A program made the position numbers and the translations under genes. Positions 34,299 through 43,106 of a stretch of 64,000 nt of DNA are shown piece after piece. This stretch comes from Acidobacteriota bacterium (lineage in GTDB: Bacteria > Acidobacteriota > Vicinamibacteria > Vicinamibacterales > UBA2999): assembly GCA_030650395.1 (NCBI GenBank), contig JAUSDY010000060.1:1-64000 (forward strand), written 5' to 3'. Below the pieces are notes generated by a model. The model saw nothing but the letters and a program-made list of their open reading frames with translations. It searched no databases and was not told where the DNA came from. Position 1 is the first letter of the stretch; every line of letters begins with the position of its first letter.

Positions 34299-35498
34299 AT
34301 GCGCTTTACAACCATCATCGCGTTTGTCGTTGCCTTGATCGCGCCGGCGATCGCACAGCAGCCTGATCCCGGCGTCACGCTTCGCGCGCGGCTGGTGCTC
34401 GACGGTAAGGGGCAGGTCCTGCGCAACACGGTGGTGTCGGTACGTGACGGCAAGATCATCCGCGTCGGCGGCACCTCGGGCGACGCGACGTATGACCTCG
34501 GCGCGCTGACGCTGCTGCCGGGGATGATCGACACGCACGTCCACATCGGCTGGCACTTCGACGCCAAGGGCCGCTATCACAGCGGCCCCGAGCCGGCCGA
34601 ACAGGCCGCCCTCTACGGCGCCGAGAACGCGTTCGTCACGTTGATGGCGGGGTTCACCACCGTGCAAAGCGTCGGCGCGATGTCGGACAAGCCGCTGCGC
34701 GACGCGATCGCGCGCGGCGTGCTGCCGGGGCCACGCCTGCTCAGCTCGCTCGGGCAGGTCTCGAATCCGAAGATGACGCCGGATGAGATCCGCGCCGACA
34801 TCCGGCAGAAGAAAGCCGCCGGTGCCGACCTGATCAAGATCTTCGCGTCGGCCAGCATCCGCGACGGCGGGGTGCCGACGCTGTCGCAGGAGCAGCTCGA
34901 CGCCGCGTGCGGTGAAGCGCGCGCGCAGGGGCTGCGCAGCATGGTCCACGCCCACAGCCCCGAGTCGATGCAACGCGCGGCGAACGCCAGGTGCACGGTG
35001 GTCGAGCACGGCGGACTGGCCAGTCCCGAAGCGCTGAGGGCGCTCGCGGACGCGGGCGTCTACTTCGATCCCAACATCGGGCTGGTCACGCAGAACTATC
35101 TCGAGAACAAGACCCGCTTCCTCGGCATCGGCAACTACACCGAGGAAGGCTTTGCCGCGATGGCGAAGGCGCTCGGGCTGAAGGACGCGATGTTCTCGGC
35201 GGCCCTCAGGACCAGCGGCTTGAAGATGGTGATGGGCACCGACGCCGTCGCGGGCGCGCACGGACAGAACGCGCGCGAGCCGATCGAGCGCGTCAAGTCC
35301 GGGCAGCCGCCGATGGATGCCATCGTCGGCATGACTTCCCTCGCGGCGGCCTCGATGGGGCTCGAGGCCATCACCGGTTCGATCACGGCCGGCCTGGCCG
35401 CGGACCTGGTGGCCGTGGATGGGAATCCGCTCGAAGACATCACGGCCTTGCAGCGCGTGCGATTTGTCATGAAGGACGGAAAGATCTACAAACGGTGA
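34299..35498 (+). CDS. Exported amidohydrolase (imidazolonepropionase/prolidase-like)
   Basis: 399 residues; signal peptide MRFTTIIAFVVALIAPAIAQ. Metal-site features: TLLPGMIDTHVHIGWH (HxH), GADLIKIFAS (the usual carboxylated Lys region), SMVHAHSPESMQRA (third His), VEHGG (fourth His) and MGTDAVAGAH (Asp). The typical ending GLAADLVAVDGNPLEDITAL is present. Members of this group hydrolyse Xaa-Pro dipeptides, imidazolonepropionate or other cyclic amides; the substrate here is unknown. The gene lies 25 nt after the M1 peptidase and 67 nt before a paralogue. Confidence 0.9.
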   Translation: MRFTTIIAFVVALIAPAIAQQPDPGVTLRARLVLDGKGQVLRNTVVSVRDGKIIRVGGTSGDATYDLGALTLLPGMIDTHVHIGWHFDAKGRYHSGPEPAEQAALYGAENAFVTLMAGFTTVQSVGAMSDKPLRDAIARGVLPGPRLLSSLGQVSNPKMTPDEIRADIRQKKAAGADLIKIFASASIRDGGVPTLSQEQLDAACGEARAQGLRSMVHAHSPESMQRAANARCTVVEHGGLASPEALRALADAGVYFDPNIGLVTQNYLENKTRFLGIGNYTEEGFAAMAKALGLKDAMFSAALRTSGLKMVMGTDAVAGAHGQNAREPIERVKSGQPPMDAIVGMTSLAAASMGLEAITGSITAGLAADLVAVDGNPLEDITALQRVRFVMKDGKIYKR

Positions 35499-35502
35499 CT
35501 TA

Positions 35503-35560
35503 GGGGCTTGAGGGCTTGAGGGCTTGGGGCTTGGGGCTTGGGCCTTGGGGCTTGGGGGGA
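35503..35560. repeat. Heptamer array GGGCTTG(A)
   Basis: Eight to nine units of GGGGCTT, GAGGGCTT or GGGCCTT fill the 67-nt gap between two amidohydrolase genes. Only one arm is present, so no long hairpin forms. Confidence 0.75.
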
Positions 35561-35565
35561 GAGCA

Positions 35566-36771
35566 ATGAAGCGACTACTTTCGGCTGCTGCGGTTATTGC
35601 GTTCGCGTTCACGACGGCCCACGCGCAGGTGCCGGTCACCGTATTCGAAGGCGGGCGGGTCATCATCGGCGACGGCCGGGCCATCGACAACGCGACGATC
35701 GTCGTGCAGGGCGATCGCATCACGCAGGTCGGCAGCGCCGCCGCCGTCAAGGCGCCGGCGGGCGCGACCCGTGTCAGCCTGGCCGGCAAGACGGTGATGC
35801 CCGCGATTGTCGACGCGCACGTGCACACCAGCACCACGGAGGCGGAGCTGGTGGCCGACCTGCAGCGGCGCGCCCGCTTCGGCGTCGGCGCGGCGCTCAG
35901 CCTGGGCCTCGACGGCACCGAGGCCGCGTTCGTTCAACGCGGCAAGACCGGGCCGACCCTCGCGCGCATTTTCACCGCGGGCCGCGGCATCACCGCGCCG
36001 GAGAAGGGCCGCACCGAGGTGCCGTACTGGGTGACCACCGCAGACGAGGCGCGCACGGCGGTGCGCGAGCTGGCCGCGAAGAAAGTGGATATCGTCAAGA
36101 TCTGGGTTGACGATCGCGACGGCAAGTTTCCGAAGTTGACGCCGCCGCTCTACACCGCGGTGATCGATGAGGCGCACAAGAACCAGCAACGCGTCACGGC
36201 GCACATCTTCTCGCTCGAGGACGCGAAGGGCCTGCTCCGCGCCGGCGTCGACAGCTTCGCGCACGGCATCCGCGATCGCGACATCGACGACGAGATCGTG
36301 GGCCTGTTCAAGGCGCGGCCCAACTTCGTGCTGATCCCGAACATGCCAGACCGCGGCGTGGCGGTCGATTACAGCTGGCTGCGTGGACAGATTTCCGATG
36401 GCGAGCTGCAGAAGATCCAGGCCGGCGCCACCGATCGGCCGCAGGCACAGCAGACGTTCGGCATCCAGGCCCGCAACCTCGCGAAGCTCGCCGCGGCCGG
36501 CGTGAAGATCGCGGTCGGCACCGACGGCAACACGCCGTGGGCGCCGCATGTGGAGATGGCCGACATGGTCGCATCCGGCATGACGCCCGCGCAGGTGATC
36601 GTGGCGGCCACGCGCAACGCCGCCGAGTTCGTCAGGGTGCCCAACACCGGCACCATCGAGGCGGGCAAGACCGCGGATTTCCTCGTGCTCGACGCGAATC
36701 CGATCGACGACATTACGAACACGCGCCGGATCTCCGCTGTGTACTTGCGGGGTGCGGCGGTGGCGAGGTAG
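35566..36771 (+). CDS. Exported amidohydrolase, second paralogue
   Basis: 401 residues from ATG 35566; an in-frame ATG at 35524 lies in the heptamer array and is rejected. Signal peptide MKRLLSAAAVIAFAFTTAHA. Metal-site features: VMPAIVDAHVHTSTT (HxH), VDIVKIWVDD (Lys), RVTAHIFSLEDA (His), SFAHGIRD (His) and VGTDGNTPW (Asp). The ending GKTADFLVLDANPIDDITNTR is typical. It is clearly homologous to the gene before it but diverged. Substrate unknown. No TANNNT box or good ribosome site is visible, so it may depend on the upstream promoter. Confidence 0.9.
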   Translation: MKRLLSAAAVIAFAFTTAHAQVPVTVFEGGRVIIGDGRAIDNATIVVQGDRITQVGSAAAVKAPAGATRVSLAGKTVMPAIVDAHVHTSTTEAELVADLQRRARFGVGAALSLGLDGTEAAFVQRGKTGPTLARIFTAGRGITAPEKGRTEVPYWVTTADEARTAVRELAAKKVDIVKIWVDDRDGKFPKLTPPLYTAVIDEAHKNQQRVTAHIFSLEDAKGLLRAGVDSFAHGIRDRDIDDEIVGLFKARPNFVLIPNMPDRGVAVDYSWLRGQISDGELQKIQAGATDRPQAQQTFGIQARNLAKLAAAGVKIAVGTDGNTPWAPHVEMADMVASGMTPAQVIVAATRNAAEFVRVPNTGTIEAGKTADFLVLDANPIDDITNTRRISAVYLRGAAVAR

Positions 36772-36784
36772 ATCGCACGGCACA

Positions 36785-36873
36785 TCTTGTGAGCTTTTGA
36801 GCTGGTGAGCTTTTGATCGATCTATTGATCTGTCGATCTGGTGATCTTTCGATCTGATTTCGGGATCGACAAG
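36785..36873. repeat. GATCTGTT-type array, left of the four-helix-bundle gene
   Basis: Units such as TTGTGAGC, TTTTGAGC, TGGTGAGC, TTTTGATC, TATTGATC, TGTCGATC. The remaining gap to 36983 shows nothing recognisable. Confidence 0.7.
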
Positions 36874-36982
36874 ATTGCCAGGTCGGCAGGCCATTGGCGT
36901 CGCAATTTCTGCAACGCCCTAAGCATCAACTCAAAGGAAGTGGCCGAGTCTGACTCGGCATGGCCGATGCACCTGCCTGTGC

Positions 36983-37345
36983 ATGGACAGACCAGAACTC
37001 GAGGCCCGGACGAAGGCTTTTGCTGTCGCCGTCATTGCTGTGTGCGATTCCATTCGCTCGCATCCGAATGGTTGGACAGCCGCGAAACAACTATTAGATT
37101 GCTCATCGTCGGTCGGCGCGAACTATCGGGCCACATCCCGTTCGCGATCTCGGGCGGAGTGGGTTGCCAAAATGGGGACTGTCGTCGAAGAGGCCGACGA
37201 GTCGGTGTATTGGCTAGAGGTGGCTCAGGACGCGAAGATGGGTGATGGGACAGCCGTAACACGCCTGCTGATCGAAGCCCGAGAACTGAGGGCGATCTTC
37301 GCCTCGTCGTACGCGACCTCACGGCGAAACCGCCCTAAACGCTAG
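36983..37345 (+). CDS. Four-helix-bundle protein (S23/23S rRNA intervening-sequence family)
   Basis: 120 residues. The pattern fits the TIGR02436-like family: ARTKAFAVAVIAVCDSI, helix two with QLLDCSSSVGANYRATSRSRSRAEWVAKMG, then EEADESVYWLEVA and RLLIEARELRAIFASSYATSR. This family was first noted as ORFs inside 23S rRNA intervening sequences and also occurs free in chromosomes; its molecular role is not settled. Here it stands alone between an amidohydrolase and an amidase and is bracketed by two arrays of the same GATC-rich repeat type (36785-36873 and 37371-37508), which suggests that it arrived or moves with them. Confidence 0.85.
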   Translation: MDRPELEARTKAFAVAVIAVCDSIRSHPNGWTAAKQLLDCSSSVGANYRATSRSRSRAEWVAKMGTVVEEADESVYWLEVAQDAKMGDGTAVTRLLIEARELRAIFASSYATSRRNRPKR

Positions 37346-37370
37346 GGAACCGTGGTCACGGGAAGGGAAT

Positions 37371-37508
37371 CTGTTGATCTCGTGAGCTTGTGATCGCTTG
37401 ATCAATCTACAGATCTCGCGACCTGATGATCGCTAGATCGATCGCGAGATTACGAGATCGACAGATCAACAGACCGATCAAGAGCTCACCAGTTCACGAG
37501 GTCAACAG
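37371..37508. repeat. GATCTGTT-type inverted repeat, right of the four-helix-bundle gene
   Basis: The left arm CTGTTGATCTCGTGAGCTTG and the right end (mirror: CTGTTGACCTCGTGAACTGG) are inverted copies; the similarity continues inward with more mismatches. It ends 7 nt from the amidase stop. Confidence 0.8.
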
Positions 37509-37514
37509 ATGTCC

Positions 37515-39011
37515 CTACTTGAGCGAGGGGGTAATGGAGGGAGCTTTTCGAGCATGAGTAGCCTGCTCAAAGGCGTAAGCCAGCCTGAACAGCGTCGCCT
37601 CGCTCCACTCCGGGCCGAGCAGCTCAAGCCCAACGGGAACACCGATGGGAGCGGTGGCCGTCGGCGCCGAGAAGCCGCCAGGGAAGGTCAGCGCCGGGAA
37701 GCCGGTGCTGTTACCCAACACGCCGTTACGGTCTGCTTGATCCTCGCCGATCGGCACGACGAGCCGCTTCTGATGCGGATAGAGAATCGCGTCCAGCTTG
37801 TTGGCGGCCATCACCGTCATCACCGCCTGGCGCAGGACGTGGCGCCGGTTGATCATCTGCTGATATTCCGGCGACGAGGGCCCGTTGACGACTTGTTGAT
37901 CGGCCTCCAGCCCGCGGCGCATCGACGGGTGGAACTCACCGCGCGCGAGGAATTCGGCGAGCGACTTGACGGGCGCGGCGGGCCCGAGGCCGGCGAGATA
38001 CCTGTCGAACGCCGCCTTGAACTCGAACGTCATCAGACTCAACCCCCGCGTCAGCGCGTCGAGATCCGGAATGCTGACGCGCACCACCGTCGCCCCCATC
38101 GCCGTCATCTTCGCGACAGCGTCATCAACCACGCGGTTGACGTCCTGATGGATGGGCTCGGTGCCGAGGAAATCCGTCAGCAGGCCGATGCGCGCGCCCT
38201 TCAGCCCGTTGGCGGCCAGCGACGCCGTGTACGTGGCCGGCACGTGACCGGCGCTGAACGCGGTGATCGGATCGCCGGGATCGTACCCCGCCATCACGTC
38301 GAGCATCCGCGCCGCGTCCTCGACGCTTCGCGTGATCGGTCCGGCTTCGTCCTGCGTGGTGCTGAACGGCATCACGCCGTTGCGACTCACCAGCCCGCGC
38401 GTCGGCCGCAGGCCCACCAGGCTGTTGGCAGACGAGGGCGATCGAATCGACTGGCCGGTGTCGCTGCCGGTGCCGAGCACGCCGAAGTTGGCCGCAATCG
38501 CCGCGCCGGTGCCGCCGCTCGATCCGCCGGGTGTGCGCGTGAGGTCGTACGGGTTCCTGGTCTGCCCGCCCAGCGAGCTGACCGTCGTGCCCGAGCGCGC
38601 CAGCTCGTGGAGGTTGGCCTTCGCGATGACGATCGCACCCGCCTCCCGCAGCCTCTTCACCACGAACCCATCGTCGGGCGTCTGCATCCGCGCGAACGTC
38701 ACGGACCCTCCGGTGGTGGGCATCTCGGCGGTGTGGAAGTTGTCTTTGAGAACCACGGGAATGCAGTGGAGCGGCCGCCGGGCGCGCGTGGCGGCGTCGA
38801 GCCGGTCCATCTGCGCAGCCGTCTCCATGGCGCGGGGATTGACGGCGATGATGGCGTGGAGCGTGGGCCCGCGGTCGTCGTAGGCGTCGATGCGATCGAG
38901 GTAGTGGCGCACGACCTGCGCGCACGTCACTTGCCGCGCGGCCAACGCCGCGTGGATGCTCTTGACCGAGGCCTCGTCCAGCAGGATCGACAGCAGCGCT
39001 GCTTGAATCAT
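37515..39011 (-). CDS. Amidase (amidase-signature family)
   Basis: 498 residues. The signature is complete: VVLKDNFHT (catalytic Lys), TPGGSSGGTGAAIAA (cis-Ser region) and GSDTGQSIRSPSS (nucleophile Ser in GQSIR), followed by LVGLRPTRGLVSRNGV and QDEAGPITRSVEDAA. The start at ATG 39011 is supported by TATACT 6 nt upstream. No signal peptide is obvious, although MIQAALLSILL is hydrophobic. The family hydrolyses amides, including glutamine-type and nitrile-derived ones; the substrate is not predictable. It is divergent from the FAD oxidoreductase, with only 39 nt between the starts, so the two may be co-regulated. Confidence 0.92.
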   Translation of the reverse strand: MIQAALLSILLDEASVKSIHAALAARQVTCAQVVRHYLDRIDAYDDRGPTLHAIIAVNPRAMETAAQMDRLDAATRARRPLHCIPVVLKDNFHTAEMPTTGGSVTFARMQTPDDGFVVKRLREAGAIVIAKANLHELARSGTTVSSLGGQTRNPYDLTRTPGGSSGGTGAAIAANFGVLGTGSDTGQSIRSPSSANSLVGLRPTRGLVSRNGVMPFSTTQDEAGPITRSVEDAARMLDVMAGYDPGDPITAFSAGHVPATYTASLAANGLKGARIGLLTDFLGTEPIHQDVNRVVDDAVAKMTAMGATVVRVSIPDLDALTRGLSLMTFEFKAAFDRYLAGLGPAAPVKSLAEFLARGEFHPSMRRGLEADQQVVNGPSSPEYQQMINRRHVLRQAVMTVMAANKLDAILYPHQKRLVVPIGEDQADRNGVLGNSTGFPALTFPGGFSAPTATAPIGVPVGLELLGPEWSEATLFRLAYAFEQATHARKAPSITPSLK

Positions 39012-39017
39012 CGGGAA

Positions 39018-39023
39018 AGTATA
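39018..39023 (-). promoter_or_regulatory. -10 box of a leaderless transcript
   Basis: Minus-strand TATACT ends 6 nt before the amidase ATG at 39011. Confidence 0.45.
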
Positions 39024-39050
39024 GGCGTTTCAGTCTACAGTTTTGAGGAG

Positions 39051-40232
39051 ATGACAACGGCGGCGGACGTGGTGATTATCGGCGGCGGCTGCATGGGATG
39101 CAGCGTGGCCTGGCATTTAGCGCACCGTGGCATCACGAATGTCGTCCTGATCGAGCGCGAGCCGCAGCTCGGGACCGGGTCCACGGGCAAGAATGCGGGC
39201 GGCGTCAGGCACCAGTTCTCCCACTCCGCCAACATCGAGATGTCGATCGAGTCGATCGCGATGATCGCCAACTTCGAGGCCATCGTCGGCACGCCGATCG
39301 ACTTCCACCAGGACGGCTACCTGTTTCTGCTGTCCAGAACGGCGGACGTCGCGGCGTTCTTGAAGAACGTTGAGCTGCAGAAAGCTCACGGCATCGACGT
39401 GCGCTGGTTGTCGCCGAAAGAAGCGGCGGCGCTCACGCCCGGGCTCGACGTCACCGGTGTGAAAGGCGCGACCTATTGCCCTGCCGACGGCGTGGCCGAC
39501 CCGAACGGCGTGACCATGGGATTTGCGAAGGGCGCGCAAGCCAAAGGCGTCGAGATTGTGCGCGAGACCGAAGTGAACGGCATACGCCTCGAAGGCAATC
39601 GCGTCGTCGAGGTGCGAACGTCGCGCGGCAACATTGCGACGCCCGTCGTGGTCAACGCGGCTGGTCCGTGGGCGAAGTCGATCGGCCGCCTGCTCGGTGT
39701 CGACGTCCCCGTCGAGCCCGAACGCCGGCATATCTTCATCGCATCGCCGCCGGCCGGCGGGTCATGGGACGACCCGGCCAACGCCGGCAAGGTGCCGCAC
39801 TCGAAGTTGCTGGTGATCGACTTCGAGACCACCTTCTACTTTCATCGCGAGGGCGGCGGGTTGCTGTTCGGAATGGGCGACCCGGATGAGCGCCCGGGGT
39901 TCGACATCACGGTGCGATGGGACTTCCTGCCGAAAGTGATCGACGTGGCGATGCGGCGCCTGCCCGCGATTGCCGACGCCGCGGTGTCGCACGCGTGGGC
40001 GGGGCTCTACGAGATGACGCCTGATCACAACCCGATCATCGGGCCGTCGAGCGATGTGGATGGGTTCTTCACGATCGCGGGATTCAGCGGCCACGGCTTT
40101 CAGCACGCGCCGGCGGCCGGGCGGATCCTTGCGGATCTGATCGCGGGTCGGGATCCGAAGTTCGATCTGTCGCCGTTTGCGCTGGATCGTTTCGCGACAA
40201 GAACCGCTCGCGGCGAGGGCAACATTGTCTGA
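39051..40232 (+). CDS. FAD-dependent oxidoreductase (DAO family, sarcosine-oxidase-beta-like)
   Basis: 393 residues from ATG 39051, with GAGGAG directly upstream as an unusually clear ribosome site. The same frame is open far upstream (to 37509), but that part is antisense to the amidase. FAD-binding features: ADVVIIGGGCMGCSVAWHLA (GxGxxG), VLIEREPQLGTGSTGKNAGGVRHQF, a second nucleotide contact VVNAAGPWAKSIG, and the C-terminal IAGFSGHGFQHAPAAGRILADL. This resembles the beta subunit of sarcosine oxidase and dimethylglycine-type oxidases: oxidation of a secondary or tertiary amine, giving an imine or formaldehyde-level C1. Electron acceptor unknown. Confidence 0.92.
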   Translation: MTTAADVVIIGGGCMGCSVAWHLAHRGITNVVLIEREPQLGTGSTGKNAGGVRHQFSHSANIEMSIESIAMIANFEAIVGTPIDFHQDGYLFLLSRTADVAAFLKNVELQKAHGIDVRWLSPKEAAALTPGLDVTGVKGATYCPADGVADPNGVTMGFAKGAQAKGVEIVRETEVNGIRLEGNRVVEVRTSRGNIATPVVVNAAGPWAKSIGRLLGVDVPVEPERRHIFIASPPAGGSWDDPANAGKVPHSKLLVIDFETTFYFHREGGGLLFGMGDPDERPGFDITVRWDFLPKVIDVAMRRLPAIADAAVSHAWAGLYEMTPDHNPIIGPSSDVDGFFTIAGFSGHGFQHAPAAGRILADLIAGRDPKFDLSPFALDRFATRTARGEGNIV

Positions 40233-40238
40233 ACGCGT

Positions 40239-43049
40239 TCACTTCAAGGGCACGAGCCGCTTCAGCTCCTCGACCCAGTTCTGCACGACGATGAGGCTGG
40301 GGGGCACGACGTTCTGGCCGGCGCCGCCTTGCTTGATCACCAGGAACCGCTGCCCGTCTCGAGTGATGTCGTACGTGCGACCGTCAGTCCCGCCAGGACT
40401 CGTCACGTAGCCGTCCTTGATCAGGGGCGCCGGCGTCGTGGCCGACCACGACGCCGCGCGCTCCACCCCCAGCCGCATGATCGCGCCAGACGGGGCCACA
40501 TAGAACAGCTCAGGTCCGGTACGCGCCCAGAGCGGCCGCGTGCCGCCGCCCGTGGACACCTGCCAGCGTCCACTATTGACCTCGGGATAGGGCCGCACGA
40601 AGACTTCGAATCGGCCCGAGTCATTCGCCTCGTAGGCCAGCCAGCGGCCGTCCGGCGAGACGATCCCGTTCCGCTCTGCGAACTGGGACTGCACGAGCGG
40701 CGTCACTTGACGGGTCCCGTCCATCGTGAGCTGCATTACGTCCTGGCCCGTTTTCCGGGCGGTCTCGGTGAAAATCAGACGGCGGCCATCGGGGGACACG
40801 GCCGTCAAATTCTGCACGTTGGGACTCTCGGTCAGCCGCTCGACCGCGCCAGTGCCGTCCGCGGCCTGCGAGAAAAGATTCCGCGTGCCAGCCCTCTCCG
40901 AACTGAAGATCAACCGGCGGCCATCCGGCGTCCACACCGGGTACAAATCAAACGTTGCGTCGAACGTGGCACGGGTGAGCGTGGTGCGGCCCAGATCCCA
41001 GACCCAGAGGTCCTGCTCCTGATCGGCTGCGTTCACCGCGACGCGGGTGCCGTCGGGCGACAGCCGAGGATAGACGTACGCGCGCAACGGTGCGGGGATC
41101 GGCGTCTCGCGGCCCTGGCGGTCCACCCACACGAGCGTCCGCTGCGTCGTTGCCGCGCCACCCGACACGTAGGCCAGCGTGCCGTTGCCCGCCACCACGG
41201 CGTCCACGCCGCCGCCTGCGGTCGCCGCGACCTGAGGGACAACGGGCACCGGCGTCCCGCGCGTCTCCAAAGCGGCCAGGTCGAACGGCACCGCCCGCAG
41301 CGTGCCCGCCGCCGCGTAGACCAGGTAGCCGCCTTCGCGCTCACCGCGCTTCGGCGGGCCAAGGCCGCCTTCGTTTTGCCTGCGGCCTTCTGCCTTCTGC
41401 CTTCCGCTGGGTTCGGCCGGCACGTAGTGGGCATGGCTCCCGCCGCGTACGAGTACCTTGTGCGTCCCGGTCTGCAGGTCCAGGACCGCCACTTGAGCGG
41501 CATCAAGACCGCCCGTGACCGCTGTCATCGTAAACAGCACAGCCCGGCCGCCCGGCAGCCACTCCGGCCAGACGTGATCGACTTCGCCCTGCGTGCGGTC
41601 GGGCCGCGTGAGCACGGTCGCCGGCCCGCCCGCCGCCGCGACCCGCTGGAGGCCGGTCGTGCCGTTATTGGTCGCGACGATGATCGTGTCCTCCGGTCCC
41701 CAGGTCGCGCCGCGCGAACTGCCGTCGAGGGTCGCCAGCGTGACTGGCGGCCCTCCGGTCACCGCCACTTTCTTCAACACGGCGTTGCCGTCCACGAACC
41801 CGATCCATTGGCCGTCGGGCGAGACGAACGGCGAGCGCGGCGCGCCCGTGAACACCGCTACCGGCTCGAGAGCGTCGAGCGCGCGAACGAAGAGCTGCGT
41901 GCCGTTGTTGCCGACGTAGACGACGCGCGCGCCGTCCGGCGTGATCGCCAGGTCGCGGTCGTTGCCGTTGATGGTTAACGCGGTGGGCCCCGACGACGCG
42001 ATCAGCAGGCGCGAAACGCGAGGCGGTACCGGTTCCGCCGGGCGCATGACGACCCACACGGCCGTGCCCACGACGACGGCAACTCCGATCGCGCCGGCCG
42101 TCAGTGAGGCGATGCGGTGCCACAGCGGCCTGCGGGGCACCGGCACGACAGATGCCGTCGCGATCGGAGCCGCGAGGCTCGCGGCCTTGTCCAACACAAA
42201 CAGCGCCGTGGAGATATCGGCGACACGCCGGCCGCGATCCTTGACCAGGCAGCCTTGCAGCAACGCGCGAACCGCCGGCGGCACGTCCGACGGGAGGGCC
42301 TCCCACGCTGGCTCGAGGCGGACGACGGCGCCGAGCACGTCGGTCATGTCCGCGCCATCGAAGGCGCGCCGGCCCGTGAGCATCTCGTACAACACGACAC
42401 CGAACGCCCAGATGTCGCTGCGCCGGTCGGCCTCCCGTCCCTTCGCCTGCTCAGGACTCATGTAAGCCGCGGTCCCCAGGATCACACCGGCGCCGGTCAT
42501 CATCGCGGGAGACGTGATCGTCGGCGAGTTCAGCACCTCAGCCGCGCGGCCAGCGCCGCCGGAACTGAAGTCCCGCCCTACCTGCACCAGCTTCGCCAGG
42601 CCGAAGTCCAGCACCTTGACCGTGCCGTCGGGACGGACCTTGATGTTCGCGGGCTTCAGATCGCGGTGCACGATCCCCTGCTCGTGCGCCGCCTCAAGGG
42701 CCTCGGCGATCTGCCTCGCGATGGGTAGCGCTTCGTCCATCGGGATGACCCCGCGTGCGATCCGCTGGGCGAGGTCGTCGCCCTCCACCAGTTCCATCAC
42801 GATCGCCCCGTGTTCAAGGCCGTGGATTTGGGCGATGTGCGGATGATTCAGCGCCGCGAGAGTCCGGGCTTCGCGCTCAAACCGCGCGAGGCGTTCGGGA
42901 TCCGCCGCCAGTGTCTGCGGCAGAACCTTGATCGCCACATCCCGATCGAGCCTCGTGTCGCGCGCACGATAGACTTCGCCCATGCCGCCTTCGCCGATCT
43001 GGGCCGTGACTTCGTAGACACCGAGGCGCGTGCCGGGGGTGAGGGACAT
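40239..43049 (-). CDS. Ser/Thr protein kinase with membrane span and extracytoplasmic TolB-like propeller
   Basis: 936 residues. Kinase domain 1-280: GEGGMGEVYRA glycine loop, VAIKVL (Lys), IVHRDLKPANIKV (catalytic loop near 128), DFGLAK, GTAAYMSPEQAKG. A membrane span follows at about 312-336 (LTAGAIGVAVVVGTAVWVVM). The outer part (345-936) is a beta-propeller of WD40-like PD40 repeats (ITPDGARVVYV, VSPDGQWIGFVDG, LSPDGTRVAV, WTPDGRRLIFSS). This design is frequent in Acidobacteriota. An insertion near residues 548-572 ([16 protein letters not shown]) is coded by the GCAGAAG heptamer array and sits in a loop between propeller strands. A consensus TATAAT (43064-43069) lies upstream. Confidence 0.92.
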   Translation of the reverse strand: MSLTPGTRLGVYEVTAQIGEGGMGEVYRARDTRLDRDVAIKVLPQTLAADPERLARFEREARTLAALNHPHIAQIHGLEHGAIVMELVEGDDLAQRIARGVIPMDEALPIARQIAEALEAAHEQGIVHRDLKPANIKVRPDGTVKVLDFGLAKLVQVGRDFSSGGAGRAAEVLNSPTITSPAMMTGAGVILGTAAYMSPEQAKGREADRRSDIWAFGVVLYEMLTGRRAFDGADMTDVLGAVVRLEPAWEALPSDVPPAVRALLQGCLVKDRGRRVADISTALFVLDKAASLAAPIATASVVPVPRRPLWHRIASLTAGAIGVAVVVGTAVWVVMRPAEPVPPRVSRLLIASSGPTALTINGNDRDLAITPDGARVVYVGNNGTQLFVRALDALEPVAVFTGAPRSPFVSPDGQWIGFVDGNAVLKKVAVTGGPPVTLATLDGSSRGATWGPEDTIIVATNNGTTGLQRVAAAGGPATVLTRPDRTQGEVDHVWPEWLPGGRAVLFTMTAVTGGLDAAQVAVLDLQTGTHKVLVRGGSHAHYVPAEPSGRQKAEGRRQNEGGLGPPKRGEREGGYLVYAAAGTLRAVPFDLAALETRGTPVPVVPQVAATAGGGVDAVVAGNGTLAYVSGGAATTQRTLVWVDRQGRETPIPAPLRAYVYPRLSPDGTRVAVNAADQEQDLWVWDLGRTTLTRATFDATFDLYPVWTPDGRRLIFSSERAGTRNLFSQAADGTGAVERLTESPNVQNLTAVSPDGRRLIFTETARKTGQDVMQLTMDGTRQVTPLVQSQFAERNGIVSPDGRWLAYEANDSGRFEVFVRPYPEVNSGRWQVSTGGGTRPLWARTGPELFYVAPSGAIMRLGVERAASWSATTPAPLIKDGYVTSPGGTDGRTYDITRDGQRFLVIKQGGAGQNVVPPSLIVVQNWVEELKRLVPLK
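41378..41406. repeat. GCAGAAG heptamer array inside the kinase gene
   Basis: TGCCTGC, GGCCTTC, TGCCTTC, TGCCTTC units on the plus strand; translated on the minus strand as [10 protein letters not shown]. In frame, no disruption. Confidence 0.75.
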
Positions 43050-43063
43050 CAGGGTCGCTGTGG

Positions 43064-43069
43064 ATTATA
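43064..43069 (-). promoter_or_regulatory. -10 box of the kinase gene
   Basis: Minus-strand TATAAT, 14 nt from ATG 43049, so a leader of only about 7-8 nt is expected. Confidence 0.45.
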
Positions 43070-43075
43070 TCGGCG

Positions 43076-43098
43076 CCTCCTGATCTCCTGGCCTCCTG
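43076..43098. repeat. One arm of the AGGAGATC repeat family
   Basis: CCTCCTGATCTCCTGGCCTC and on: three CTCCTG units without the matching left arm; it lies between the M28 remnant and the kinase gene. Confidence 0.6.
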
Positions 43099-43106
43099 TT
43101 TTTGTT

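Noticed and set aside
37509-39050. Plus-strand frame continuous with the FAD oxidoreductase
   Set aside because: It is antisense to a well-supported amidase; the oxidoreductase has its own ATG and GAGGAG site at 39051.
42877-43106. Continuation of the M28 frame into the kinase gene
   Set aside because: After the deletion joint the frame no longer resembles the peptidase and overlaps the kinase start; the real C-terminus is in another frame.
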